From contig CAZZJC010000016.1 of assembly GCA_964654285.1 (NCBI GenBank), positions 26,969 to 90,968 on the forward strand: a stretch of DNA of 64,000 nucleotides, written 5' to 3'. This DNA comes from BJHQ01 sp964654285 (GTDB taxonomy: Bacteria > Planctomycetota > UBA11346). The notes under the pieces are model-generated. The model ran no database searches. It was given only the letters and a program-made list of their open reading frames with translations, and had not been told where the DNA came from. The position numbers and the translations under genes are program-made. Shown one piece after another: positions 18,075 to 26,312 of this stretch; positions within the stretch are counted from its first letter, which is position 1; every line of letters begins with the position of its first letter.

Positions 18075-20629
18075 GCCAGGGCCTCCTGCAGTTGGCGCTT
18101 CTCGTCGGGCGTGGCCGGGCGGTGCTGGCCCCGTTCGGCCACCATGATGATGCCGGGATCCGGCGCGTCGGTGTTGACGAACGGGCGGAACCGCCTGCGC
18201 AGCGCGGGATCGGCGACGACGGCGGCCCATTCGTCCTGGAAGGTGGCGACGATGTGGGCCATCTCGGCCTCCAGTTCCGCCGCGATGCCCAGGCTATCGG
18301 CTATGACCACCTGCTTGAGGTAGTCCAGGCCGCCGTCGAGCTTGTTGAACCAGGTCGCGGTGCGTTCCAGGCGGTCGGCGGTGCGGAGGTAGAACATCAG
18401 GAAGCGGTCGATGTAGCGGATCACCTCCGCCTCGCTGATGTCGGCGGCCAGCAGGGCGCCGTGCTGCGGTTTCATGCCGCCGTTGCCGCAGACATAGAGG
18501 TTGTAGCCCTTCTCGGTGGCGATGATGCCGAAGTCCTTGCTCTGCGCTTCGGCGCATTCGCGGGCGCAGCCGCTGCACGCGCTTTTCAGCTTGTGGGGAC
18601 TGCGCAGGCCCTTGTAGCGGTGCTCCAGCTTCACGGCCAGGCCGACCGAGTCCTGCACACCGTAGCGGCACCAGTCGGTGCCGACGCAGCTCTTCACCGT
18701 GCGCAGCGATTTGCCGTAGGCGTGCCCGCTTTCGAAGCCGACCGCGATGAGCTCCTCCCAGATCAGGGGCAGGTGCTCGACCCGGGCTCCGAAAAGGTCG
18801 ACGCGCTGGCCGCCGGTGATCTTGGAATACAGCTTGTACTTCTTCGCCACCTGGCCGAGGGCGATGAGCTGATCCGGGGTGATCTCGCCGCCGGGGCAGC
18901 GCGGCACCACCGAATAGGTGCCGTCGCGCTGGATGTTGGCCAGGAACCGGTCGTTGGTGTCCTGGAGGTGGGCGCGGCTCGGCGCCAACACCGGCTCGTT
19001 CCAGGCGCTGGCCAGGATCGACGCCACCGCCGGCTTGCAGATCTCGCAGCCGGCACCCCGGCCGTGCCGGGCGATGAGCGTTGCGAATTCCGTGATGCGG
19101 TGCACCCGGACGAGGTGGTAGAGCTCCTGCCGGCTGTGCGGGAAATGCTCGCAGAGGTGGTTCTTCACCTCGATGCCGGCGGATTTCAGCTCGGCGTGCA
19201 GGAGATCCTTCACCAGCGGCTTGCACGACCCGCAGCCGGTGCCGGCCTTGGTGCAGGTGATGACGTCGTTGACGCCGGTGAAGCCCTGGCTGCGGATCGC
19301 CGTGCAGATCGCGCCTTTGCTGACGTTGTGGCAGGAGCAGATCTGCGCCGCGTCGGGCAGGTCGCTGGGCTTCAGGCCGGTCTTGGTGCCGGTGGACTGC
19401 GGGGTGATCATGCCCTCGACCTTGTCCGGCAGGGCGATGCGGTTCTGGAACAGGGTCAGCAGCTGGCCGTAGAGCGCGGCGTCGCCGACCAGGATCGCGC
19501 CGATGAGCAGCTTGCGGTCGGGCGACAGCACGAGGCGGCGGTAGACCTCGGCCACGGAATCCTGGAAGGCCACGGTGTGGCTGCCCGGCGTCTGCCCCTG
19601 GGCGTCGCCGATCGAACCGACATCGACGCCCAGCAGCTTGAGCTTGGTCGACAGATCCGCGCCGGCGAAGGCGCGCGGCGCGGGCACGCCGGCGAGATGG
19701 TCGCAGGCGACCTCGGCCTGACGGTATCCCGGCGCGACCAGCCCGTAGCAGCGGCCGCGATGCGCTGCGCATTCACCGATCGCACTGATCGCTTCGTCGC
19801 TGGTGCGGCAGCGGTCGTCGACGCTGATACCCCCGCGTTCGGCCACGCCCAGGCCCGCCGCCTTCGCGAGCTCATCGCGTGGCCGCACTCCGGCGGAAAA
19901 GAGCACCAGATCGGTTTCCAGGCTGGTCTTGTCGGCGAAGCGCATGACCAGCCTGTCCCCGGCCGCTTCGATGACCTGGGTGTTGGTGCTGGTGCGCACG
20001 CGCACGCCCAGCGCCTCGACCTTGCGGCGCAGGATGGCGGAACCGCCGTCATCGATCTGCACCGCCATCAGGCGTGGGGCGAACTCGACCACATGCGTTT
20101 CCAGGCCCAATTGCGTGAGCGCATTCGCGGCCTCAAGCCCCAGCAGGCCGCCGCCGACCACCACGCCGACCTTGCGCCCGGCGGCGCGCGCCTTGATGGC
20201 CTCCAGGTCTTCGATGGTGCGGTAGACGTGGCACCCCGGCAGGTCGGCGCCTGGCACCGGCGGCACGAACGGCCGGCTGCCGGTGGCGAGCACCAGGTGG
20301 TCGTAGCCGATCGCGGTCCCGTCGGCGAGGGTCGCGATCCGGGCCGAGCGGTCGATTCCGATGACCTTCGCCCCGGCGCGGAAGTCGATCCCGTTCGCCT
20401 GGTAGAAATCGCGGCTGGGCAGCAGGGACAGGTCCTCGGCCGTCTTGCCGCCGAACCACTCCGACAGGTGCACCCGGTCATAGGCCGGACGGGGCTCCTC
20501 GCCCAGCACGATGACCTGCTGCCGCCTGGCCAGTCCGCATTCCACCGCCTGGGCGACGAAATGGTGGCCGACCATGCCGTTGCCGACCACCACGATCCGA
20601 CCCTGAACACCCGGTACGCTTGAGGGCAT
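18071..20629 (-). CDS. nirB: NADH-dependent nitrite reductase large subunit NirB
   Basis: At 852 residues it is close to the usual NirB length. Order of parts: FAD domain (RIVVVGNGMVGHHF), NAD(P)H domain (VGVVVGGGLLGLEAAN), a BFD [2Fe-2S] domain (CSCHNVSKG...GTGCGSCKP, near residues 430-480), then the nitrite/sulfite reductase half. The latter has a siroheme-[4Fe-4S] motif ACSGCARECAEAQ...YVCGNGG near residues 690-730. It reduces nitrite to ammonium in the cytoplasm with NADH. GGAGG stands five bases before ATG 20629. The gene is separated from the nitrate reductase by the convergent transporter operon, yet all three units share a similar -24 promoter element. Confidence 0.96.
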   Translation of the reverse strand: MPSSVPGVQGRIVVVGNGMVGHHFVAQAVECGLARRQQVIVLGEEPRPAYDRVHLSEWFGGKTAEDLSLLPSRDFYQANGIDFRAGAKVIGIDRSARIATLADGTAIGYDHLVLATGSRPFVPPVPGADLPGCHVYRTIEDLEAIKARAAGRKVGVVVGGGLLGLEAANALTQLGLETHVVEFAPRLMAVQIDDGGSAILRRKVEALGVRVRTSTNTQVIEAAGDRLVMRFADKTSLETDLVLFSAGVRPRDELAKAAGLGVAERGGISVDDRCRTSDEAISAIGECAAHRGRCYGLVAPGYRQAEVACDHLAGVPAPRAFAGADLSTKLKLLGVDVGSIGDAQGQTPGSHTVAFQDSVAEVYRRLVLSPDRKLLIGAILVGDAALYGQLLTLFQNRIALPDKVEGMITPQSTGTKTGLKPSDLPDAAQICSCHNVSKGAICTAIRSQGFTGVNDVITCTKAGTGCGSCKPLVKDLLHAELKSAGIEVKNHLCEHFPHSRQELYHLVRVHRITEFATLIARHGRGAGCEICKPAVASILASAWNEPVLAPSRAHLQDTNDRFLANIQRDGTYSVVPRCPGGEITPDQLIALGQVAKKYKLYSKITGGQRVDLFGARVEHLPLIWEELIAVGFESGHAYGKSLRTVKSCVGTDWCRYGVQDSVGLAVKLEHRYKGLRSPHKLKSACSGCARECAEAQSKDFGIIATEKGYNLYVCGNGGMKPQHGALLAADISEAEVIRYIDRFLMFYLRTADRLERTATWFNKLDGGLDYLKQVVIADSLGIAAELEAEMAHIVATFQDEWAAVVADPALRRRFRPFVNTDAPDPGIIMVAERGQHRPATPDEKRQLQEALA

Positions 20630-20650
20630 GGGAACCTCCGCGTCCCACTC

Positions 20651-20666
20651 AGCGTCGGCGTGCCAA
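20651..20666 (-). promoter_or_regulatory. Sigma-54-like element upstream of nirB
   Basis: On the minus strand TTGGCACGCCGACGCT repeats the nrtA element (TTGGCACGCCTGCGCT) with two differences, including the same one-base-short GG-GC spacing. The predicted start near 20639 is the first base of the GGAGG ribosome site, giving a 10-base leader. Confidence 0.5.
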
Positions 20667-20843
20667 TCGCCGGTTGCTGCACCCCGCAGCAGCGTTGCGG
20701 CCCGACCCTATCGGGATTCCCCTGAAGGCCCGGCAGCGGGAGGGGGTGTGCCAGGATTTTGAGCATCCGCCCGGGTCGGCGTCGTGGTTCCGCCGCGATC
20801 CGTTGGCGCCCGGGTTCCACCCCTGCCAATCCAGATCCCATCC

Positions 20844-20864
20844 GTCAACCTGTCGGGGAATCCT
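20844..20864 (-). repeat. Third copy of the dispersed 21-bp repeat
   Basis: Read on the minus strand this matches each arm of the 8441-8578 inverted pair at 19 of 21 positions. Similarity to the left arm continues through GGATGG(A/G)A(C/T)CTGGAT(C/T)GGC for about 20 more bases, so the repeated unit is nearer 40 bp. Confidence 0.55.
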
Positions 20865-20963
20865 GGATATTTCTGCGGTGTCCGGGGCGGACCATTCCAG
20901 GATCGGGAAACCGGCATCCCCGGCGTCCTTGCTTCGTCCGCTTCCGGCGATGGTATGCCGGCC

Positions 20964-21956
20964 ATGTTCGTCGATGAAGCGCTGATCACGGTCCGGTCCG
21001 GAAATGGCGGCAGGGGGGCGGCGACGTTCTACCGCGAGAAGTTCATCCCCGAGGGCGGTCCCGACGGTGGTGATGGCGGCGATGGCGGCGACGTGGTCAT
21101 CACCGCGATCTCGCATTCCAACACCCTGCGCGCCTTCATGCGGCGGCGGAAATGGCGCGCCGAGGATGGCGCGAACGGCATGGGCAAGCGCTGCTTCGGC
21201 AAGGCCGGCGAGGATCTGCACATCCCGGTGCCGCCCGGAACCGTCGTCCGGCATGCGGAGACCGGCGAGATCCTGGCCGACCTGGCGAAGCCCGGCGACC
21301 GCGTGGTGGTCGCTGCGGGCGGCAAGGGCGGCAAGGGCAACGACAAGTTCAAGACCGCGACCAACCAGACCCCGAAGCAGTTCGGCCCCGGCACGCCGGG
21401 GGTCGAACTCAAGATCAAGCTGGAGCTGAAACTGATCGCCGATGTCGGCATCGTCGGCTTCCCCAATACAGGCAAGAGCACCCTGCTCGCGCGGCTGTCG
21501 GCGGCGACGCCGAAGATCGCCGCCTATCCGTTCACGACCCTCAACCCCAACCTGGGCGTGATCGAGCGCGCGGAGCGCACCCTGGTGCTGGCGGACATCC
21601 CCGGCCTCATCGAAGGCGCGGCTGACGGCAAGGGGCTCGGGCACCGCTTCCTGCGCCACGTCGAGCGCTGCTCGTGGCTGCTGCACCTCGTCGACGGATC
21701 GGACGGCACCGCCGAGGAGCTCGCCGACCGCGTCCGTGTGCTCAATCGCGAGCTCGAACGCTTCAGCGCGACGCTGGCGAAGAAGCCGCAGCTGGTGGTG
21801 CTCAACAAGGGCGACACCCGCGACCTCGCCGGCATCGCGGGCGAACTCGCGCAGCTGCTGCACGTCGAGGCGGTGCCGGTGATCTCCGGCGTCAGCGGCG
21901 GCGGCATGCAGGAGCTCGGCAACCGGCTCTTCGCGCTCGTCCATCCCGTCGCCTGA
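20964..21956 (+). CDS. obg: GTPase Obg/CgtA
   Basis: The 330-residue protein opens with MFVDEALITVRSGNGGRGAATF, the glycine-rich Obg fold, whose many Gly repeats run to about residue 155. The GTPase domain follows, with G1 GFPNTGKSTL, G2 YPFTTLNPN, G3 DIPGLIEGA and G4 NKGD. No C-terminal OCT domain is present, so it has the minimal Obg length. ATG 20964 fits the family start exactly, and another ATG nine bases upstream cannot be excluded. Obg binds the 50S ribosomal subunit and acts in ribosome maturation and the stringent response. It is followed 96 bp later by the pilT-type gene. Confidence 0.96.
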   Translation: MFVDEALITVRSGNGGRGAATFYREKFIPEGGPDGGDGGDGGDVVITAISHSNTLRAFMRRRKWRAEDGANGMGKRCFGKAGEDLHIPVPPGTVVRHAETGEILADLAKPGDRVVVAAGGKGGKGNDKFKTATNQTPKQFGPGTPGVELKIKLELKLIADVGIVGFPNTGKSTLLARLSAATPKIAAYPFTTLNPNLGVIERAERTLVLADIPGLIEGAADGKGLGHRFLRHVERCSWLLHLVDGSDGTAEELADRVRVLNRELERFSATLAKKPQLVVLNKGDTRDLAGIAGELAQLLHVEAVPVISGVSGGGMQELGNRLFALVHPVA

Positions 21957-22052
21957 CGCCCGCTTGCCCATCCGGCCGCCTGCTGGCCGGCGGGCTGGAA
22001 GCTGGCAGGCGCGGATCCCGTCGGCATAGTCGCAGCCACGGAGACCCCCGCG

Positions 22053-23171
22053 ATGAATCCTCGTGAGATCCTCAAGGCCATGGTGCAGCTGCGCTCGTCC
22101 GACCTCTTCCTGAAGGTCGGCGGACCGCCCCGGGTGCGGGTCGATGGCAGCGTGCGCCAGCTCGGCAACACCGCGCTGACCAAGGACGACATGCGCGACG
22201 CGTTCCTCCTCATCATCGAGGAGCACGCGCGCGAGACGTTCAAGAAGACGCACGAGGTCGACACCGCCTTCGAGGATGCCGAGATCGGCCGCTTCCGCGT
22301 CAACGCCTTCATGCAGCGCGGCCAGATCGGCATGGTCCTGCGCCACGTCAAAAGCGAGATCCCCGACTACAAGGGCCTCGGCCTGCCGGTCGAGACCTTC
22401 GAACGCCTGGCGATGCTCAGGCGCGGCCTGATCCTGGTCACCGGCATCACCGGATCGGGCAAGAGCACGACCCTGGCGTCGATGATCCAGTACATGAACA
22501 AGACCACGAACCGGCACATCATCTCGGTCGAGGATCCGATCGAATACAGCTACGTCGACGACCGCTGCATCATCAACCAGCGCGAGGTCGGCATCGACAC
22601 CCGCGATTTCAAGTCCGCCCTGCGCAACGCCATGCGCGAGGCGCCCGACGTCATCCTGATCGGCGAGATGCGCGACGTCGAGACGGTGCAGGCCGCCATC
22701 GACGCCGCCGAGACCGGCCACCTCGTCCTCTCGACCCTGCACACCATCAATGCGCAGCAGACGATGGAACGCATCATCAACTTCTTCCCGCCCTACCAGC
22801 ACGCGCTCATCCGCATGCAGCTCTCGCTGGTCTTCCAGGCGGTGATCAGCCAGCGCCTCATCCCGCGCCGCGACGGCCCCGGCCGGGTGCCCGGCATCGA
22901 ACTGATGATCGCGACCCCGACCATCAAGCAGATGATCGAGGAGGGCCGCACCCTGGAACTGTACGGCGCCATCCGCGACAGCGAGCATTTCGGCTGCATG
23001 ACCTTCAACCAGAGCCTGTTCCGCCTGTGCGAGAAGAACCTGATCTCGCGCGAGGACGCGCTCGCGACCTCGGACAACCCGGAAGAGATGGAGATGCTCT
23101 TCCGCGGCATCCAGCGCGGCAGCTCGACCCAGCTCATGCCGGCCATGGGCGGGGGGGCGGTCAAGCGCTGA
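22053..23171 (+). CDS. pilT: Type IV pilus retraction ATPase, PilT family
   Basis: The 372-residue protein contains Walker A (GITGSGKSTTLASM), the Asp box (HIISVEDPIEY), Walker B (APDVILIGEMRDVET) and the His box (TGHLVLSTLHT), plus the PilT-type C-terminus (AIRDSEHFGCMTFNQSLFRL). GGAG lies nine bases before ATG 22053. Length and the AIRDS motif fit PilT or PilU, and I cannot decide between them from one copy. No pilin or pilus assembly gene is in the window, so the rest of the system is elsewhere. It powers pilus retraction at the inner membrane. Confidence 0.9.
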   Translation: MNPREILKAMVQLRSSDLFLKVGGPPRVRVDGSVRQLGNTALTKDDMRDAFLLIIEEHARETFKKTHEVDTAFEDAEIGRFRVNAFMQRGQIGMVLRHVKSEIPDYKGLGLPVETFERLAMLRRGLILVTGITGSGKSTTLASMIQYMNKTTNRHIISVEDPIEYSYVDDRCIINQREVGIDTRDFKSALRNAMREAPDVILIGEMRDVETVQAAIDAAETGHLVLSTLHTINAQQTMERIINFFPPYQHALIRMQLSLVFQAVISQRLIPRRDGPGRVPGIELMIATPTIKQMIEEGRTLELYGAIRDSEHFGCMTFNQSLFRLCEKNLISREDALATSDNPEEMEMLFRGIQRGSSTQLMPAMGGGAVKR

Positions 23172-23248
23172 ACCCCGGTCCGCATCGCGATTTCCCCTTC
23201 CGCAACCGCCTCGCGTCCGCGTCCGGGTGAGCGTGGCGTCCGACTCCA

Positions 23249-23277
23249 TTGACACTGGTCCCCGACGCCGTTAGCAC
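23249..23277 (+). promoter_or_regulatory. Sigma-70-type promoter of the small acidic protein gene
   Basis: A perfect TTGACA -35 box at 23249-23254, a 17-base spacer and the weak -10 box TAGCAC at 23272-23277 precede the 54-residue gene, with a predicted leader of about 48 bases. Confidence 0.5.
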
Positions 23278-23331
23278 CCGCAACGTCAAGCCAGCGCGAC
23301 AAAACCGCGCGCGGAAACCGAAAGGACAACC

Positions 23332-23496
23332 ATGGCCCTGGAAGAAGACGTCATCAAGCTGCTCAAGAGCGAAGGCTATCGCATCAACGAGGCCATCCGC
23401 GATGCTCTCGATGATTTCCTCTCGACTGTCGAAGAGGAGAACGAGGACATGGAGGAGAACCTCGACGACGAGGAAAAGGAAGAAGCCGACGAATGA
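23332..23496 (+). CDS. 54-residue highly acidic small protein
   Basis: ATG 23332 follows AAAGGA six bases away. The product begins MALEEDVIKLLKSEGYRINEAI and ends in a run of Glu/Asp (EEENEDMEENLDDEEKEEADE at its end). About half of the last 27 residues are acidic. The N-terminal half could form a short helix with an SEGYRINEA turn. The codon use is GC-rich at third positions like its neighbours, and the promoter at 23249 supports expression. I do not recognise a family. It is too short for most gene callers and may be missed in databases. It is downstream of the pilT-type gene but seems to have its own promoter. Confidence 0.7.
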   Translation: MALEEDVIKLLKSEGYRINEAIRDALDDFLSTVEEENEDMEENLDDEEKEEADE

Positions 23497-23640
23497 CGGA
23501 TCGGATGGAAGCACAGCCTCGCCGTCCGGCGAGGCCGGCTCCGTCCATCGCCTAGCGGGGCGCTGCCCCAGCCCTGCGGGCATCATAGGGGCATCGCCCC
23601 GCTGTGCTCTTTGCTGCAGGGGCTTCGCCCCCACACCCCC

Positions 23641-23708
23641 GGGTCCTTGAGCGAACGGCACGCGCCAAACTTGACTTGGCAGGTCGCATGCCGTTCTCTC
23701 AAGGACCC
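23641..23708. terminator. Long inverted repeat adjoining the rodA stop codon
   Basis: GGGTCCTTGAGCGAACGGCA (23641-23660) pairs with 23689-23708 at 19 of 20 positions across a 28-base loop that itself contains GCCAA/TTGGC. The right arm ends at the rodA stop. It lies between the convergent acidic-protein and rodA genes, so it can serve as a terminator for both. Confidence 0.55.
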
Positions 23709-24853
23709 TAGCGCGCCAGACTGCCCAGGGTCCCCTTGGTCTTGCGGTCGGCGCAGGCGCTGGTGACCAGTCCGACCCCGATCCAGCAGGCGAGCAGGCT
23801 TGAGCCGCCATAGCTGATGAACGGCAGGGTCACCCCGGTGACCGGCATCAGGTTGGTCGCCACCGCGAGGTTGATCGAGGCCTGCCCCACGACGAGGCTG
23901 GCGAAACCTGCGCAGAGCAGCGTCCCGGCCGGATCACGGCAGCGCCCGGCGGCGATCAGGCAGGCCGCACCGAATCCCACGATGAGCAGCACCAGCGGCA
24001 GCGTGCCGGCGAAGCCGGTCTCTTCGCCCACCACCGCCAGGATCAGGTCGGTGTGCTTCTCCGGCACCCACCCCAGGCGGTTCTGATCTCCTGCGGCCCA
24101 ACCCTTGCCGGTGCCCTGGCCGGAACCGATCGAACGCACCGAGCGCGCGGTCTGGTAGGCCTCCGCCAGGGCGTAGGCGTCGGGATTCTGCCACGCCTGG
24201 ATGCGTTTCCATTGATAGCCGTCACGCGGCAGGAAGGCGATGACGAGCGCCCCCAGGGCGATCACGGCGAGGGCGAGCAGGGCGAAATGCCTGAGCCGCA
24301 TGCCAGCCACCACCAGGATTCCCGCGGCCATCGGTACGAAGGTGAGGGAGCTGCCCATGTCCCCCGACTTGGCGATCAGCGCCGAGGGCAGGCCGGCGAT
24401 GGCGAGCGCCAGGCCGAGATGCTGCCAGTCGCGCACGTTGAACCAGGGATAGGACAGCATCCGCGCCAGGGCGAGCAGGGACGCGAGCTTGATCAGCTCG
24501 ACCGGCTGCACGCGCAGGCTGCCGAGCACGATCCAGTTGGTCTGGCCCTTGATGCGCGGCACCAGCGGCGTGTCGGCGGCGGCGATCATGAAGCCGATCA
24601 CCAGCAGGGCGACGACGTACAGCGGCCAGGCGAGATCCTTCCAGAACGACAGCCGGACGTGACCCACGGCGACCGCGGCCGCCAGCGCGATCAGCCACCA
24701 CTGCACCTGCGCCCGCGCCTCGCGCCCCATGCCCAGGGCCTGGTCGGGATCGTAGGTCGCGCTGGTGACGAAGACGATGCCGATGAGGGTGAGGATCCCG
24801 GCCAGGCCTATCGCCGTCAGCGGCAGGTTTCCGGTGCGCAGGCGCTGCAGCAT
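23708..24853 (-). CDS. rodA: SEDS-family peptidoglycan glycosyltransferase RodA
   Basis: The 381-residue protein has about ten membrane helices. Conserved SEDS patches include IKGQTNWIVLGSLRVQPVELIKL, GKGWAAGDQNRLGWVPEKHTDLILAVVGEE and the C-terminal TNLMPVTGVTLPFISYGGSS. The long extracytoplasmic loop with VPEKHTD favours RodA over FtsW. With a class B penicillin-binding protein it would polymerise glycan strands for side-wall growth. No mreC/mreD or PBP2 gene is next to it. Start ATG 24853 has no strong ribosome site and is chosen by hydrophobic N-terminal content. Confidence 0.9.
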   Translation of the reverse strand: MLQRLRTGNLPLTAIGLAGILTLIGIVFVTSATYDPDQALGMGREARAQVQWWLIALAAAVAVGHVRLSFWKDLAWPLYVVALLVIGFMIAAADTPLVPRIKGQTNWIVLGSLRVQPVELIKLASLLALARMLSYPWFNVRDWQHLGLALAIAGLPSALIAKSGDMGSSLTFVPMAAGILVVAGMRLRHFALLALAVIALGALVIAFLPRDGYQWKRIQAWQNPDAYALAEAYQTARSVRSIGSGQGTGKGWAAGDQNRLGWVPEKHTDLILAVVGEETGFAGTLPLVLLIVGFGAACLIAAGRCRDPAGTLLCAGFASLVVGQASINLAVATNLMPVTGVTLPFISYGGSSLLACWIGVGLVTSACADRKTKGTLGSLAR

Positions 24854-25052
24854 CAGGGGATCGGCGGGATTGAAACCGGGGGAAAGACGGTGGGAAACGC
24901 CATCAGGGCCTCCGGCACGGTTGGTAGGCGTCGGGCATCGACCGGCAAGGAGGCGACGAAGCTGGCGGGAACTCCGACGTTGCCAGCGGCATCTTCATCC
25001 GCCCTTCATCGACTGGTGATACACAGAATGCGGCAAACCCGGCCAATCAGTC

Positions 25053-25081
25053 CTGTCATCGCGAGAAATACATGGTACACT
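25053..25081 (+). promoter_or_regulatory. Sigma-70-type promoter
   Basis: CTGTCA (25053-25058), a 17-base spacer and TACACT (25076-25081) with a TG two bases ahead of the -10 box precede the 64-residue gene at 25108, predicting a leader of about 20 bases. Confidence 0.5.
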
Positions 25082-25107
25082 ACCGCCGCCACCCACCGGA
25101 GCTGATC

Positions 25108-25302
25108 ATGTCCAGGATCGACTACCGCGCCATAACCTCGGTGAACCCCGAAGCGTCTACCGATCTGTCGCAGGAAGCCTTGGAACTGGCCGAGCGGGTG
25201 AATCGCAAACTGCAGGAGCAGAGCGGCGGCTATCAGGTCGTGCCCGAGGTCGGGGTGGTGAAGCGGGATGAGGCGACGGCGGGGGTGGAAGTCAAACCGT
25301 GA
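25108..25302 (+). CDS. 64-residue small protein of unknown function
   Basis: ATG 25108 has GGAG about six bases upstream and a plausible promoter at 25053. The product (MSRIDYRAITSVNPEAS at the start) is charged, has a likely amphipathic helix around LSQEALELAERVNRKLQEQ (residues 22-40), and ends in a polar tail with KRDEATAGVEVKP. No membrane segment, cysteine or motif is visible. It is followed within six bases by the 8-bp tandem repeat. I do not recognise it. Independent conservation is needed to prove it is coding. Confidence 0.5.
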   Translation: MSRIDYRAITSVNPEASTDLSQEALELAERVNRKLQEQSGGYQVVPEVGVVKRDEATAGVEVKP

Positions 25303-25307
25303 TCGGG

Positions 25308-25517
25308 TGAATGCTTGAATGCTTGAATGCTTGAATGCTTGAATGCTTGAATGCTTGAATGCNNNNNNNNNNNNNNNNNNNNNNNNNNNNNNNNNNNNNN
25401 NNNNNNNNNNNNNNNNNNNNNNNNNNNNNNNNNNNNNNNNNNNNNNNNNNNNNNNNNNNNNNTGAATGCTTGAATGCTTGAATGCTTGAATGCTTGAATG
25501 CTTGAATGCTTGAATGC
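25308..25517. repeat. Tandem 8-bp repeat (TTGAATGC) interrupted by an assembly gap
   Basis: Fifty-five bases of perfect 8-bp repeat (about seven copies) lie on each side of 100 Ns at 25363-25462. The Ns are a standard gap placeholder, so the real array length is unknown. A period of eight bases is not a multiple of three, so the array cannot encode a simple one-frame peptide repeat tied to its unit. It lies between a small gene and queC, in otherwise non-coding DNA. Confidence 0.95.
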
Positions 25518-25573
25518 CCGACTTTCCCTGAAATCTGGGTTGCTTGGGGAATTCTGGCGCCAGCGTTGGGGGA

Positions 25574-26245
25574 ATGACGCCTGATCCAGCAGCTGCGGTC
25601 GTCCTCTTGTCCGGGGGGCAGGATTCCACGACCTGCCTTGCCTGGACGCTGAAGCGCTTTCGCCGGGTCGAGGCGGTGACCATCGACTACGGCCAGCGCC
25701 ATCGCATCGAACTGGATGCGGCGGTCGCGGTTGCACGCCTGGCGGGAGTGCCGCAAAGCGTGATTCCATGCGATTCCTTCCGGGCCCTGGGCGGCAACTC
25801 GCTGACCGGGGGCGAGGCGGTGGTCGATGGGGTCGTGGCGGCGACCGGGCTGCCCAACACCTTCGTGCCGGGACGCAACCTCGTCTTCCTGACCCTCGCC
25901 GCCGCCTTCGCCTGGCAGCGGTCGATCCCGCATCTGGTCGCCGGGGTCTGCCAGACCGATTTCAGCGGCTATCCGGACTGCCGTCAGACGACCCTCGACG
26001 CCCTGCAAGGGGCGCTGCGGGCCGGGATGGACTTCCCGTTCGAGATCCATGCCCCGCTCATGCACCTGACCAAGGCCGATTCCGTGCGCCTGGCGCAGGA
26101 ACTCGGCTGCCTACCGTGGCTCGCGCACAGCCACACCTGCTACAACGGCAGCCGGCCCCCGTGCGGCACCTGCCCCGCCTGCCGGCTGCGCGCAAAGGGC
26201 TTCGCCGAGGCGCGCGTCGCCGATCCGCTGGTCGCGGGTCGGTGA
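25574..26245 (+). CDS. queC: 7-cyano-7-deazaguanine synthase QueC
   Basis: The 223-residue ATP-grasp-like PP-loop enzyme has VVLLSGGQDSTTCLAW at the N-terminus and the zinc site CYNGSRPPCGTCPACRLR near the C-terminus. It converts 7-carboxy-7-deazaguanine to preQ0, the nucleobase precursor of queuosine and related deazapurines. ATG 25574 is preceded by GGGGGA with very short spacing. queD lies 13.8 kb away in the same window, while queE and queF are not seen. No preQ1 riboswitch is visible upstream, where only the 8-bp repeat is found. Confidence 0.95.
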   Translation: MTPDPAAAVVLLSGGQDSTTCLAWTLKRFRRVEAVTIDYGQRHRIELDAAVAVARLAGVPQSVIPCDSFRALGGNSLTGGEAVVDGVVAATGLPNTFVPGRNLVFLTLAAAFAWQRSIPHLVAGVCQTDFSGYPDCRQTTLDALQGALRAGMDFPFEIHAPLMHLTKADSVRLAQELGCLPWLAHSHTCYNGSRPPCGTCPACRLRAKGFAEARVADPLVAGR

Positions 26246-26312
26246 ACGCGGACGGTCGATCGGGCCCTGCCTGGGCTTGCGCCCCCCGCCGGTGGCCTAA
26301 CCTCCGCGCCCC

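Larger units (their letters stand above)
20630..20963. other. 334-bp divergent intergenic region between nirB and obg
   Basis: The nirB side carries the -24 element at 20651-20666. The obg side carries one copy of the 21-bp dispersed repeat (20844-20864) and a TCCTGGA/TCCAGGA inverted pair further on (near 20861-20925). No open reading frame or known RNA is convincing here. I see no clear sigma-70 promoter for obg. Confidence 0.5.

Noticed and set aside
23515..23640. tRNA- or ncRNA-like GC hairpins downstream of the small acidic protein gene
   Set aside because: Several GC-rich stems exist, but no cloverleaf or T-loop is present. They resemble generic intergenic GC-rich hairpins.
25308..25517. 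CRISPR array
   Set aside because: The 8-bp perfect tandem repeats have no spacers, and there are no cas genes.
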